Below are positions 1 to 9,410 of a stretch of DNA of 64,000 nucleotides, piece by piece (the first letter of the stretch is position 1; each line of letters begins with the position of its first letter). The notes under the pieces were generated by a model. It had not been told where the DNA came from and made no database searches. It saw nothing but the letters and a program-made list of their open reading frames with translations. Origin of the DNA: Pantoea sp. SOD02 (lineage in GTDB: Bacteria; Pseudomonadota; Gammaproteobacteria; Enterobacterales; Enterobacteriaceae); assembly GCF_024707505.1 (NCBI RefSeq), contig NZ_CP102604.1, forward strand, positions 3,906,001-3,970,000, given 5' to 3'. Position numbers and translations under genes: made by a program.

Positions 1-2
1 GT

Positions 3-492
<490 letters not shown>

Positions 493-515
<23 letters not shown>

Positions 516-1464
516 AACAGGAGCCATCAGCGCGATGATTTTGACTTCCGCCATCATGATCAACGATGCCCAGGCGCTGACGGTGTACACCGCCGGTCCG
601 GGTTCGCTGTCGAAAAGTCTTGCCGCCGGGTTTGAAAAACAGACCGGCATCAAAGTGAATATTTTCCAGGCCACCACCGGCAAAGTGATGGCGCGTCTGG
701 AAGCGGAACAGGCCAATCCGCAGGCCGATGTGCTGATCTCGGCTTCGTGGGATACCGCCGAAGATCTGCAACAGCGCGGCTGGCTGCAACCTTTCGAAAG
801 TGCTAATGCAGCGAAGGTGCCGGATCAGTTCAAAACTGCCAACTATGTCGCGCAGGGAATTTCCGCGCTCGGCATCGTGTGGAATACGCAAAGCAATACG
901 CCAGAACCGAAAACCTGGCAGGATCTCACCGCGCCCGCCTTTAAAGACAAAGTCACCACACCGGATCCGGCGCTGTCTGGCGCGTCACTCGATCTGCTGA
1001 TTGGCCTGCAAAACAGCGAAGGCGAAAAAGCCTGGCAGCTGTTTGATCAGTTAAAAGCCAACGGCATGGTGATGAGCGGACCGAACGCGCAGGCGGTGAC
1101 GCCGGTGCTGCAAGGCGCGAAAGCGGCGGTGTTTGGCGCGGTCGATTACGTTACCTATAACAACATCGCGCAGGGCGAGAGCGTGAAGGTGATCTTTCCG
1201 GAAAACGGCACCGTGGTCGCGCCGCGTCCGATGATGATCCTGAAAAGCAGCCAGCACGCAGATGATGCGAAGAAATTCGTCGATTACGTGCTGTCGGATG
1301 AAGGTCAGGAACAAGTAGCAAAAGCCTGGCTGATGCCAGCACGCACCGATATCAAAGCGCAACGTCCGCTGTTCACCGAGATCAAATTGTTGCCGACTAA
1401 TCAGGATGGTAGCAGCGAGCGCTCGGCGGTGCTGAAGCGCTTTGGCGCCCTGTTCGGACAGTAA
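493..1464 (+). CDS. ABC transporter periplasmic substrate-binding protein (family 1, iron-type)
   Basis: This 323-residue periplasmic binding protein would deliver ligand to the permease encoded next. I chose the ATG at 493 because AGGGG lies 6 bases upstream and the next residues form a signal peptide that would be cut after AQA, at about residue 28. The mature start LTVYTAGPG and the segments DVLISASWDT and PRPMMILKSS are typical of family 1 solute-binding proteins in the FbpA/AfuA group. Ferric iron is the best guess. Phosphonate or polyamine-like ligands cannot be excluded from sequence alone. The gene order ATPase, binding protein, permease differs from the usual fbpABC order. Confidence 0.85.
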
Positions 1465-1467
1465 ACG

Positions 1468-3117
1468 ATGTCGCGTGCCCTGAATGGCTTGATTCTGCTG
1501 GCGTTATTGCTGCTGGTGGCGCTGCCGCTGCTGTTTATCGTGCTGCAAGCGCTGTTTCCTTACTTCGGTGAAGGCAGCTGGCGCGGCGCTTTTAGCGCTT
1601 TCCCGGCGCTGCTGGACGATCCGCAGCTGGCATCGATGTGGCTGGGCACGCTAAAAATCGGCGGCGGCGTGGCGCTGTGCAGTTTGCTGCTGGGCTTACC
1701 GCTCGGCGCACTGCGCGGCCTGTTCCGCCTGCCGGGCGCGGCGTTGTGGGATTTGCTGTTTCTGATCCCGTTTCTGACGCCGCCCTATATTGTGGCGCTG
1801 TCATGGACGCTGGCGCTGCAACGCAACGGCTATATCGAACAACTTACCGGCATCAACTTCGACAGCCTGCTGTTTAGCAGCAGCGGCATGATTGGCGTGA
1901 TGACTCTGAACATCTTCCCGGTGGTCTATTTCGCGGTGTCGCGTTCGCTGCTGGCGAGCGGACAACGTCTCGCCTGGGTAGCGCGCGTGCACGGCGCATC
2001 GGCGTGGCGCGGCTTCTGGCACATCACCTTGCCGCTTACCTTACCGGCGTTGGCGGGTGGCGTGCTACTGGCGTTTACGCTGGCGATTGAGGAGTACGGC
2101 GTGCCCGCAGCGCTGGGTGCGCAGGCAAAGCTGACGCTGATGACCGTCGGCATTGAAACCAAACTCGCCGACTGGCCGATCGATCTGCCCGGCGCGGCGT
2201 CGTTGTCACTGATGTTGAGCCTGGTGGCGCTCACGGCGTGGCTGCTGCAGCGCAAACTGACCGGCAGCAGCGATGTCACGGCGGTTGGCGGTAAACCGAC
2301 AACTCAGGAACTGGCGCATGCCGGCGGCTTACAAAACCTGATGCTGCTGCCGTTTGCTCTCACCGTGTTGCTGGCGGTGGTGCTGCCGCTCGGCGCGATG
2401 ACCTTGAGCGGCTTACTGAATACGCTCTCCGGTGGATTGCATCTCAGTAATCTGACGCTACGCCACTTCGGCGCGCTGTTCAGTCAGCAAGGCGATGCGC
2501 TGGCGGCCTTCTCCACCAGCATCGGCCTGGCGCTTGGCGCGGCGCTGCTGACAGGCGCGCTGGGTTTTCTCATTGCCTGGCGCGTGTCGGAAGGAAAAAC
2601 CCGTTTGCTGGCAATGATGGATGGCCTGGCGCTACTGCCTGCGGCGATGCCGGGCGTGGTGGTTGGCGTGGGTTTGATTCTGCTGTGGAACCGCGGTTTC
2701 TGGCCGGTTTCGCCCTATAACACGATGTTTATTCTGCTGCTGTCGTACAGCTGTTTGCTGCTGCCATGGCCGGTGCGCTATGTCAGTAGCGCGCTGCGTC
2801 AGCTGGCCCCAACGCTGGAACCGGCAGCGCGCGTGCACGGCGCATCACGTTTGCAGGCGCTGCGGCTAGTTGTGCTGCCGCTGGTGGCACCCAGCTTGCT
2901 GGCAGCAATGATGATGGTGTTTGCCGTGGCATCACGCGAGCTGGTGACCTCGCTGCTGCTGGCGCCGGCGGGCACGCAAACCGTGGCGATCTTTATCTGG
3001 CGTCAGTTCGAACAAGGTTCGGTGGGACAAGGTATGGCGATGGCTACGCTGACGCTGCTCGCCAGTTTGAGTTTGATGTTAGCTGCGACGGTATTGATGC
3101 GGCGTCAGGCCCGGTGA
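1468..3117 (+). CDS. ABC transporter permease, FbpB-type fused double permease
   Basis: This 549-residue inner-membrane permease forms the translocation path for the preceding binding protein. It is a tandem duplication of the BPD transport domain with about twelve hydrophobic segments. Each half carries an EAA-like loop for contact with the ATPase: ARVHGASAWRGFW followed by LPLTLPAL near residue 175, and ARVHGASRLQALR followed by LPLVAPSL near residue 450. It begins 3 bases after the binding-protein stop, so the three genes form one operon. FbpB-type ferric permeases have this fused architecture. The ligand itself is not shown by the sequence. Confidence 0.87.
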   Translation: MSRALNGLILLALLLLVALPLLFIVLQALFPYFGEGSWRGAFSAFPALLDDPQLASMWLGTLKIGGGVALCSLLLGLPLGALRGLFRLPGAALWDLLFLIPFLTPPYIVALSWTLALQRNGYIEQLTGINFDSLLFSSSGMIGVMTLNIFPVVYFAVSRSLLASGQRLAWVARVHGASAWRGFWHITLPLTLPALAGGVLLAFTLAIEEYGVPAALGAQAKLTLMTVGIETKLADWPIDLPGAASLSLMLSLVALTAWLLQRKLTGSSDVTAVGGKPTTQELAHAGGLQNLMLLPFALTVLLAVVLPLGAMTLSGLLNTLSGGLHLSNLTLRHFGALFSQQGDALAAFSTSIGLALGAALLTGALGFLIAWRVSEGKTRLLAMMDGLALLPAAMPGVVVGVGLILLWNRGFWPVSPYNTMFILLLSYSCLLLPWPVRYVSSALRQLAPTLEPAARVHGASRLQALRLVVLPLVAPSLLAAMMMVFAVASRELVTSLLLAPAGTQTVAIFIWRQFEQGSVGQGMAMATLTLLASLSLMLAATVLMRRQAR

Positions 3118-3130
3118 TGATAATAATGGC

Positions 3131-3154
3131 GGTCGCCATAAATGGCGCCCCTAC
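3131..3154 (-). repeat. GTAG-headed REP-like palindrome, TCGCC stem (copy 1)
   Basis: This is a 24-bp imperfect palindrome with its GTAG head on the minus strand. One arm has a substitution (GGCGCC instead of GGCGAC). It lies between the permease stop and tqsA, in tandem genes. Confidence 0.85.
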
Positions 3155-3249
3155 GGCACGGCGATCCGGATTTCTCTTTATCTTAAAAAACAGATGGTTA
3201 ATTTCCATCAACTACACTCTCCTGAGCAAAAACCGTCTCAGGAGAGAGA

Positions 3250-4296
3250 ATGAACAACCTGCTACAGGAAAAAATTGGCCAGAACATCCTGGTAAAACTG
3301 GCGATGCTGGTGATTATTCTGGCGGGCATTCGCGCCGCCTCGGACATTCTGGTGCCCTTCTTACTGGCCAGCTTCCTGGCAATCGTGCTCAATCCGCTGG
3401 TGACGATGTTGATGCGGCGCGGCGTCAAACGTGGCCTGGCGATTACCTTGGTGATCAGCGTGATTTTTATCGTCGTGCTGTTACTCATCGCTGTACTCGC
3501 CAGCTCGGCCAGTGACTTCAGTGATACCTATCCGCAAATCCGCGCCATGCTCGAACAGAAGCTGGCGGTGGTGCAACATTTTGCCGCGCGTTTTCATATC
3601 AACATCTCTACCGAAGCGCTGGCGGCACGCCTCGATCCCAACGTGGTGATGGACATGGCCACATCGGTATTGAAACAGCTGTCCGGCGCGATGACCAACG
3701 TGCTGCTGCTGATTCTCACCGTGGTATTTATGCTGTTTGAGGTGCGCCATCTGCCGTACAAAATGCGTAACGCGATGGTCAATCCGCAGATCCGCATCGC
3801 CGGTCTGCATCGCGCGTTGAAAGGCGTGACGCACTATCTGGCGCTGAAAACCTTGGTGAGTTTGATTACTGGCGTGGCCGTTTGGCTGTCGCTGCTGCTG
3901 CTCGGCGTGAAGTTCGCGCTGTTCTGGGGCGTGGTGGCGTTCATCCTTAATTTCATCCCCAATATCGGCCCGATCATCGCTGGCATTCCGCCGTTTATTC
4001 AGGCGCTGGTACTGAATAATATTTATGACGCCATGCTGGTGGCGGCGCTGTTCAGCGCGATTCACATGGTGTTCGGTAATATGCTGGAACCCAGATTGAT
4101 GGGACGCGGGCTGGGACTCTCGACGCTGGTGGTGTTTCTGTCGTTGATTTTCTGGGGCTGGTTGCTGGGTCCGGTCGGCATGTTGCTGTCGGTGCCACTC
4201 ACCAGCGTGACCAAGATTTTGATGGAAACCACGCCGGGCGGCAGCCGATTGGCCATTATGTTGGGTAATGGGCGGCCGGGTAAACGGGCGCGATAA
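3250..4296 (+). CDS. tqsA: AI-2E family transporter, TqsA-like
   Basis: This is a 348-residue polytopic inner-membrane protein of the AI-2E family. TqsA of E. coli is reported to affect export of the autoinducer-2 signal and biofilm formation. The C-terminal half is nearly the E. coli sequence, including NFIPNIGPIIAGIPP, FGNMLEPRLMGRGLGL and IFWGWLLGPVGMLLSVPLT. The length matches the 344-residue E. coli protein. AGGAGAG lies just upstream of the ATG. It is a single gene flanked on both sides by REP-like palindromes. Orthology to TqsA rather than to another paralogue such as PerM or YdiK rests on recalled similarity. Confidence 0.85.
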   Translation: MNNLLQEKIGQNILVKLAMLVIILAGIRAASDILVPFLLASFLAIVLNPLVTMLMRRGVKRGLAITLVISVIFIVVLLLIAVLASSASDFSDTYPQIRAMLEQKLAVVQHFAARFHINISTEALAARLDPNVVMDMATSVLKQLSGAMTNVLLLILTVVFMLFEVRHLPYKMRNAMVNPQIRIAGLHRALKGVTHYLALKTLVSLITGVAVWLSLLLLGVKFALFWGVVAFILNFIPNIGPIIAGIPPFIQALVLNNIYDAMLVAALFSAIHMVFGNMLEPRLMGRGLGLSTLVVFLSLIFWGWLLGPVGMLLSVPLTSVTKILMETTPGGSRLAIMLGNGRPGKRAR

Positions 4297-4302
4297 CAGC
4301 CA

Positions 4303-4326
4303 GGTCGCCATGAATGACGACCCTAC
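4303..4326 (-). repeat. GTAG-headed REP-like palindrome, TCGCC stem (copy 2)
   Basis: This 24-bp palindrome has one stem mismatch (TGACGACC for TGGCGACC). It sits between the convergent stops of tqsA and the sulfonate-type binding protein. Confidence 0.87.
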
Positions 4327-4331
4327 GCCGC

Positions 4332-5276
4332 TTATTGAAACACGCTGTTATCAGTGATCGCCTGCACATCGACTTTGTTCGGCAGGATGTTTAACTCGCT
4401 GAACAAGTCCGATACCTTCTGCACCTTCGCCACATCATCCGGCGTCACGCCACGCACGCCGTGGGAAATACGCGCAGTAATCTGCTGCGCGTCCGCCGAT
4501 TGCAGGCGCGTTAACTGCGCATACACCTCGTTATACTGCTGCGGATGCGCCAGCGCCCACTCGCGCGCTTTGGCAAGACGATGGGTGAAATCGGCAATCG
4601 CCGCGCGCTTGGCGGGATCGTCGAGCGAGCTTTGCGTGGCGGTGACAAACGACAGCGCGGTCGTCAGCCCTTTGCCGTCACGCAGCAGACGCGCGCCATG
4701 CTTTTCCGCAATGCCTAAATAGGGATCGAAGGTCGCCCACGCGGCAATCTGTCCTGAGTTGAACGCCGCGCTGGCGTCGGTCGGCAACACAAATCGCACC
4801 GGCACCGTATCACGCGGCACTTTCGCCTCTTCCAGCGCCTCATACAGCAAGTGCTGCGAGATACTGCCACGCGCCGACGAGACGACAACCTGCTTGCCGG
4901 CCAGATCCTTCACGCTGTGGATCGGCGAGTCGGCGGGCACGATCAGCCCGTTCGAACCGGCGTCACCGACATTGGTGGCGATGATCTTCAGCGGTACGCC
5001 GCCCGACGCCGCCATCAGCACCGGCAAATCGCCCGCGTACGAGGTATCCACCGCACCGGCACGCTGCGCTTCAAACAGTGGCGCCGCGCCCTGGAAGTTC
5101 GCCCAGCGATATTGATAAGGCGCGTCTTTCATCACATCAGCCGCTTCGATCAGCGAACGCAGATTGCGCGCCTGATCGCCCAGCACCAGCGTGACTTTAC
5201 TTAAATCAGGCGCCGCCTGACTGCCAAACGCCGCGCACAGCAGCAGCGCAGAAAATACCGGTTTCAGCCATTTCAT
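4332..5276 (-). CDS. ABC transporter substrate-binding protein, aliphatic sulfonate (SsuA) type
   Basis: This 314-residue periplasmic protein resembles SsuA/TauA/NMT1 binding proteins, which capture alkanesulfonates, taurine or related small acids. I chose the ATG at 5276 because it starts a clear signal peptide (MKWLKPVFSALLLCAAFGSQA) that a longer open frame would bury. Family-typical stretches include VDTSYAGDLPVLMAASGGVP and VVSSARGSISQHLLYEAL. It follows the class II aldolase gene by 10 bp. No permease or ATPase lies beside it, so it must borrow a transporter encoded elsewhere or have lost its partners. The ligand is unknown. Confidence 0.82.
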   Translation of the reverse strand: MKWLKPVFSALLLCAAFGSQAAPDLSKVTLVLGDQARNLRSLIEAADVMKDAPYQYRWANFQGAAPLFEAQRAGAVDTSYAGDLPVLMAASGGVPLKIIATNVGDAGSNGLIVPADSPIHSVKDLAGKQVVVSSARGSISQHLLYEALEEAKVPRDTVPVRFVLPTDASAAFNSGQIAAWATFDPYLGIAEKHGARLLRDGKGLTTALSFVTATQSSLDDPAKRAAIADFTHRLAKAREWALAHPQQYNEVYAQLTRLQSADAQQITARISHGVRGVTPDDVAKVQKVSDLFSELNILPNKVDVQAITDNSVFQ

Positions 5277-5286
5277 TGGGTGATTC

Positions 5287-6051
5287 TCAAAGTGCGTTGC
5301 GGTTGAGCTGGCGGATGTAAGCATCCCAGTGCAGCTGATATTTGCGCTGGCGAATGCTGTTATCAAACGCCTGCGCGGCTTTCTCGGCAACGGCATCTGG
5401 CAGAATAATCAGATCCGCGCCGCCCGATTGTGCCGCCAGTTGGGCCTGGCAGGCGCGCTCGAGGTAATAGAGGTTGTAGAAAGCTTCTTCAATGCTGCCG
5501 CCGCTGGTCAGCAGGCCGTGATTGCGCAGGATCAGCGCGTTGAGATCGCCAAGATCGGCCACGATGCGCTGCTGCTCGTCGAGATCCAGCGCGATACCTT
5601 CGTAATCGTGATAGCCAAGGCGATTATGGAAACGGGTGCTGTGTTGCGAAATCATCAGCAGGCCGTTGCGCTGTGCCGAGACGCCAATTCCCGCCGCAGT
5701 ATGCGTATGCAGCACCGCATGGGCATCGGGCCGCGCGCGGTGAATCGCACTGTGAATAACAAATCCGGCAAGGTTAATTCCTAGCCCGGTTGGGTCGTCA
5801 ATAATATTGCCGTCGATGTCGATTTTCACCAGCGTTTCCGCCTGGATTTCATCGAAGGTTTGCCCGAAAGCGTTGATAAGAAAGTGCGGCTGATCGCCCG
5901 GTACGCGCAGGGAAAAATGGGTGTAAATATGGTCGGTCCAGCGCAGCTTGGCCGCCAGATGGTAAGCCTGTGCCAGCTTGGTACGCGCCTGCCATTCGCC
6001 TTCGCTGATGCGCTGCCGTAACGATGTGACATCCAGGGTTTCAGTGCTCAT
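5287..6051 (-). CDS. class II aldolase/adducin family protein
   Basis: This 254-residue cytoplasmic protein belongs to the class II aldolase/adducin fold (fuculose-phosphate aldolase relatives). Such enzymes bind a divalent metal through histidines. The metal motif HTHTAAGIG near residue 116 and HGLLTSGG near residue 185 are both present, so a metal site looks intact. Members cleave aldols or act as epimerases, decarboxylases or scaffolds, so the exact reaction cannot be named. It heads a two-gene unit with the downstream sulfonate-type binding protein, which hints that the imported molecule is its substrate or precursor (inference). Confidence 0.8.
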   Translation of the reverse strand: MSTETLDVTSLRQRISEGEWQARTKLAQAYHLAAKLRWTDHIYTHFSLRVPGDQPHFLINAFGQTFDEIQAETLVKIDIDGNIIDDPTGLGINLAGFVIHSAIHRARPDAHAVLHTHTAAGIGVSAQRNGLLMISQHSTRFHNRLGYHDYEGIALDLDEQQRIVADLGDLNALILRNHGLLTSGGSIEEAFYNLYYLERACQAQLAAQSGGADLIILPDAVAEKAAQAFDNSIRQRKYQLHWDAYIRQLNRNAL

Positions 6052-6103
6052 TTCCGCTCCTCATTTCAGGTCAATGTGCTTACCTAACATCGTGGCATAG
6101 CGT

Positions 6104-6136
6104 TTTTGCCGCTGGGAAATGCCAATAACGGCAAAA
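6104..6136. promoter_or_regulatory. inverted repeat in the divergent promoter region
   Basis: TTTTGCCG and CGGCAAAA are perfect 8-bp arms separated by 17 bases. They lie between the divergent aldolase gene and the EAL phosphodiesterase gene. The element could be an operator or a leader hairpin. No known regulator motif was recognised. Confidence 0.35.
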
Positions 6137-6289
6137 CATTGTCAGTAAACGCAAAGTGAGATTGATCATTGACCTGTATCAGACCGGTTTATTCTTAAAT
6201 CGCTACCCTACACAGCCCTGTGAAAATGGTATGCTGCTGACGCCGCAACCGCAGCTTATGCGCGGCGTAAACCCACCGAGGATTGTCTG

Positions 6290-7894
6290 GTGCCACTAAA
6301 AAAACGACATCACGATTTTGGCTGGCTCTTAATTGTCTGCGCCGGGTTGTTACCCTTGGTGCTCGGCATCCTTTGTACCGCCATCGAAGCGCGCCATACC
6401 GTCCACCAACAGCAGATTTCCACCGCCAATACCTTGCTCACTCAGGCTGAAAAGATGAGTGATAACGCATGGGATATGATCACTGAGCTGCGTCAGTATC
6501 ACTATCAACCTTGTGCACAAATCGAAGATCAGCTGCAGCGCGCCGGCACGCTCAATCCCTATTTCCGCTCCATTGGTATGCTGAAAGGCGGTGACATCAG
6601 CTGCTCGTCCGCCTTTGGCCTGAAACACGGCACATTAACGGAAATGATGCTGCAGCAGCCGCCGACGACCGGCAAAGCCTGGTGGAGTATTTCGGTGCGC
6701 GGCACTTACGGCGTACAGAATCGTCCTGCCGTGGTGTTTGTGCGCCAGCTCCCCGATACCAGCGGTTTTTGGGCGGTCATCGATGGCCAATATCTGATGG
6801 ACTTTATGAACGCTATCGGCGGATCGCGTGGCTACCACATGAGCCTGCAATTTAGCGGCGGCGCGGTGATTGCCAGCGGACCGACTGACACGCGGCCTAA
6901 GCTGTATATGAAAAGTGAAGCTTTTCAGGCCGAATCCAACCGCTATCCCATCACCGTTAGTGTGACGGTTCCGGCTTCTGAGTTGCTGAAAGCCTGGCGT
7001 CAGGCGCTGTTCATCTTCCTGCCAATGGCGGCGATTTTCTCGATTCTGTTGATGATCCTCACCGCCAACTGGCTGCGTCGCCGTATCTCCTGGCACGATG
7101 AGATTGGCCGCGCCATCCGCGCGCGTCAGTTCTCGGTGCACTATCAGCCGGTTTACAGCAACACATTGCACGCCTGCGCCGGCGCCGAAGCCTTGCTGCG
7201 CTGGCAGCGCCCCAATGGCGACATGATTCGCCCGGATATCTTTATCAGCGCCGCTGAAGCCGAAGGCATGATTGTGCCGCTGACGCAGCATTTGCTGGAG
7301 TTGATGGCGGAAGATATTCAGGACTGGCAGGTCGAACCCGGTTTTCACATTGGGCTGAATCTGGCGGCGGAACATCTGCAACATGCCGATTTCGTGGCAG
7401 ACATTGAGCTGTTTGCTGAGCGCATCAAAGATAAACAGATGTGTATTACTCTGGAGCTGACCGAACGCAGCCTGATTGAAGACGGTGAAATGGTGGCGCG
7501 TAAACTGCGCCATTTGCGCGCGCAGGGCATGAAAGTCGCGATTGATGATTTCGGTACCGGACACTGCTCGCTGACCTATCTGCTCACCTTCCCATTGGAT
7601 TATCTGAAAATCGATCGCGGCTTTATTAACGCCATTGAAGGCCTCGACGTCGAAACGCCGGTGCTGGATGCGATTATTAATCTGTGCCACAAGCTGGAAC
7701 TGGATGTACTCGGCGAAGGCGTAGAGACCGCAACACAATTTGAGTACCTGCGGCAGCGTGGTGTGATATTTATTCAGGGCTACTATTATGCCCGTCCGCT
7801 GGATAATGACCGGCTGCGTGCCTGGCTCAGCGAGCAAGGGCACAAGCCACTTCTCGTTGAGGAACATCATGAGCCTGAACTGCATCATTCTTGA
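6290..7894 (+). CDS. cyclic-di-GMP phosphodiesterase with CSS-motif periplasmic sensor and EAL domain
   Basis: This 534-residue inner-membrane protein would degrade c-di-GMP and so favour motility over biofilm. The order is a transmembrane segment at about 14-30, a periplasmic CSS-motif domain with Cys75 and the CSS triplet at 105-107, a second transmembrane segment at about 241-261, and an EAL domain from about 270. Catalytic features look complete: EALLRW at 300, ELTERSLIED, DDFGTGHCSL, LKIDRGF and EGVET. CSS-domain enzymes are known to be controlled by the redox state of the two cysteines. The start is a GTG. Its 3' end overlaps the next gene by 26 bp. Confidence 0.9.
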   Translation: MPLKKRHHDFGWLLIVCAGLLPLVLGILCTAIEARHTVHQQQISTANTLLTQAEKMSDNAWDMITELRQYHYQPCAQIEDQLQRAGTLNPYFRSIGMLKGGDISCSSAFGLKHGTLTEMMLQQPPTTGKAWWSISVRGTYGVQNRPAVVFVRQLPDTSGFWAVIDGQYLMDFMNAIGGSRGYHMSLQFSGGAVIASGPTDTRPKLYMKSEAFQAESNRYPITVSVTVPASELLKAWRQALFIFLPMAAIFSILLMILTANWLRRRISWHDEIGRAIRARQFSVHYQPVYSNTLHACAGAEALLRWQRPNGDMIRPDIFISAAEAEGMIVPLTQHLLELMAEDIQDWQVEPGFHIGLNLAAEHLQHADFVADIELFAERIKDKQMCITLELTERSLIEDGEMVARKLRHLRAQGMKVAIDDFGTGHCSLTYLLTFPLDYLKIDRGFINAIEGLDVETPVLDAIINLCHKLELDVLGEGVETATQFEYLRQRGVIFIQGYYYARPLDNDRLRAWLSEQGHKPLLVEEHHEPELHHS

Positions 7895-8828
7895 TGATTA
7901 TCAGAACGTCGCCCAGTCGCTTGCCGATTGGGCGTCTCTCGCCCCGCTGGTTAACACCATTTCCCTGACTGAACACTTCGCCGACCAGGATGAACTGGTT
8001 AAGCACATCGTCCACGCCGACATTCTGGTGGTGATGCGTGAACGCACGCCGCTCAGCGCCGAGCTGATTGGCCGCTTGCCCAATCTGAAAATGGTCGTCA
8101 CTTCCGGCATGCGTAATGCTTCCATCGATTTAGATGCCTGCGCAGAGCGCTATATCGCGGTATGTGGCACCGCCAGCAGCAGTGCGGCACCGCTGGAACT
8201 GACGTGGGGATTATTGCTTGGGCTGGCGCGCCATATCGTGCCGGAGAATCAAGCGCTGCGCAGCAACGGCGCGTGGCAGCACACCTTAGGCATGAGTCTG
8301 CAGGGCAAAACGCTGGGCTTGCTCGGACTGGGCAAAATCGGCGGCGAGATGGCAAAAGTAGCGCAGGCGTTTGGCATGAATGTATGTGCGTGGAGCCAGA
8401 ATTTAACCGCTGAACGCGCCGCCGAATGTGGCGTTGAGCGCTCGTCATCGCTGGCTGCGCTGCTCAACCGCAGCGATGTGGTGTCGATTCATCTGGTATT
8501 GAGCGAGCGCTCACGGCATTTGATCGATGCGGCGGCGCTGGCGCAGATGAAGCCTGGTGCGCTGCTGATTAACACTTCGCGTGCCGGGATTGTTGATCAA
8601 CAAGCGATGATCGCCGCGCTGCAATCGGGTCATTTAGCCGGTGCGGGATTGGATGTGTTTGAACAGGAGCCACTTCCTGCGGATCATCCGTTGCGTCTGC
8701 TGCCGAATGTGCTGGCGACGCCGCATCTCGGCTATGTTGCCGACAGCAATTATCACACCTACTTTACGCAGGCGGTGGAAGATATTCAGGGATGGTTGAC
8801 CGGTGCGCCGCTGCGCTCGTTACTCTGA
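7869..8828 (+). CDS. D-2-hydroxyacid dehydrogenase family protein
   Basis: This 319-residue NAD(P)-dependent dehydrogenase would interconvert 2-oxo and D-2-hydroxy acids in the cytoplasm. The nucleotide-binding motif GLLGLGKIGGEMA is followed by the three catalytic elements of the family: Arg in INTSRAGIVDQ, Glu in GLDVFEQEPLP and His in ATPHLGYV. I chose the ATG at 7869 because GAGG precedes it. That places the first 26 bp inside the upstream phosphodiesterase gene, so the two are probably translationally coupled. The substrate is not evident; phosphoglycerate, glyoxylate and other 2-oxoacid reductases share this fold. Its stop overlaps the convergent next gene. Confidence 0.87.
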   Translation: MSLNCIILDDYQNVAQSLADWASLAPLVNTISLTEHFADQDELVKHIVHADILVVMRERTPLSAELIGRLPNLKMVVTSGMRNASIDLDACAERYIAVCGTASSSAAPLELTWGLLLGLARHIVPENQALRSNGAWQHTLGMSLQGKTLGLLGLGKIGGEMAKVAQAFGMNVCAWSQNLTAERAAECGVERSSSLAALLNRSDVVSIHLVLSERSRHLIDAAALAQMKPGALLINTSRAGIVDQQAMIAALQSGHLAGAGLDVFEQEPLPADHPLRLLPNVLATPHLGYVADSNYHTYFTQAVEDIQGWLTGAPLRSLL

Positions 8829-9299
8829 ACGGCCTGCGCGACGTTTTTCCGCAATACGCAGCGCCACTTCAAGGCTATCTTCCGCCACTGCGCCATTCGG
8901 CAAATCCCGCTGGGCGTTGAGACGTTGATTAATGCGCTCCAGCGTCGGCGTTAACTGCCCCACTAATTGCTGATATTCATCAAGCTGGGTGATGGGTTGG
9001 TTACGTGCGATGCTGGTTTGTGTCAGCCGTTGTAGCTGACGAAAGCTCTCCATCGCCTGGCTGGTGAGTAATCCGGCCTGGCGCCAGCTTTTCAGGCGTT
9101 GCAGCAGTTCATCGGGTTGTTGCGCCAATAATGCCAGCTGCGCATCGGCTCGTTCGCCACAGTTAATCCACTCAATCGAGGTACTGGAAACGGCAGCCGT
9201 ACGCGGTGCCGCAGGCACAAGATTGATAAGATTCCTTTCTACACTGTCGATCATCGACAGCCAGGGATTCTTAAAAGACTGGGCGTTTTTCCTCGACAT
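8820..9299 (-). CDS. hypothetical protein, soluble and helical
   Basis: This 159-residue protein was not recognised. It has no signal peptide or membrane segment and looks largely alpha-helical with many Gln, Leu and Arg residues (QLQRLTQTSIARNQ, LERINQRLNAQ). I prefer the ATG at 9299 because GGAG lies 5 bases upstream, whereas the in-frame GTG at 9305 falls on the ribosome site. The gene ends inside the last 9 bp of the convergent dehydrogenase gene. It appears to be a stand-alone gene. Amino-acid composition is ordinary for this genome, so I treat it as real. Confidence 0.6.
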   Translation of the reverse strand: MSRKNAQSFKNPWLSMIDSVERNLINLVPAAPRTAAVSSTSIEWINCGERADAQLALLAQQPDELLQRLKSWRQAGLLTSQAMESFRQLQRLTQTSIARNQPITQLDEYQQLVGQLTPTLERINQRLNAQRDLPNGAVAEDSLEVALRIAEKRRAGRSE

Positions 9300-9410
9300 G
9301 AACACTCCACCAAAGCACGGCGGCAGAGTATTACTGAATGCTTACAAACTGGCAAGCGGTGCTTACCGCCTCGCTTAATGGTAAGTTTTTCTTATTTATT
9401 TGCGCAACAA

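Noticed and set aside
3114-3515. A 133-codon plus-strand frame from the permease end into tqsA
   Set aside because: It translates a REP-like palindrome and the out-of-frame tqsA start; not a gene.
3481-4311. A 276-codon minus-strand open frame
   Set aside because: It is antisense to tqsA, with a composition dominated by His, Arg and Gln typical of a shadow frame.
6635-7888. A 417-codon minus-strand open frame
   Set aside because: It is the antisense shadow of the EAL phosphodiesterase gene.
9306-9410. A GCGGTGCTTACCGC hairpin as a terminator
   Set aside because: The stem is only 5 bp and the T tract is displaced, so the evidence is too weak.
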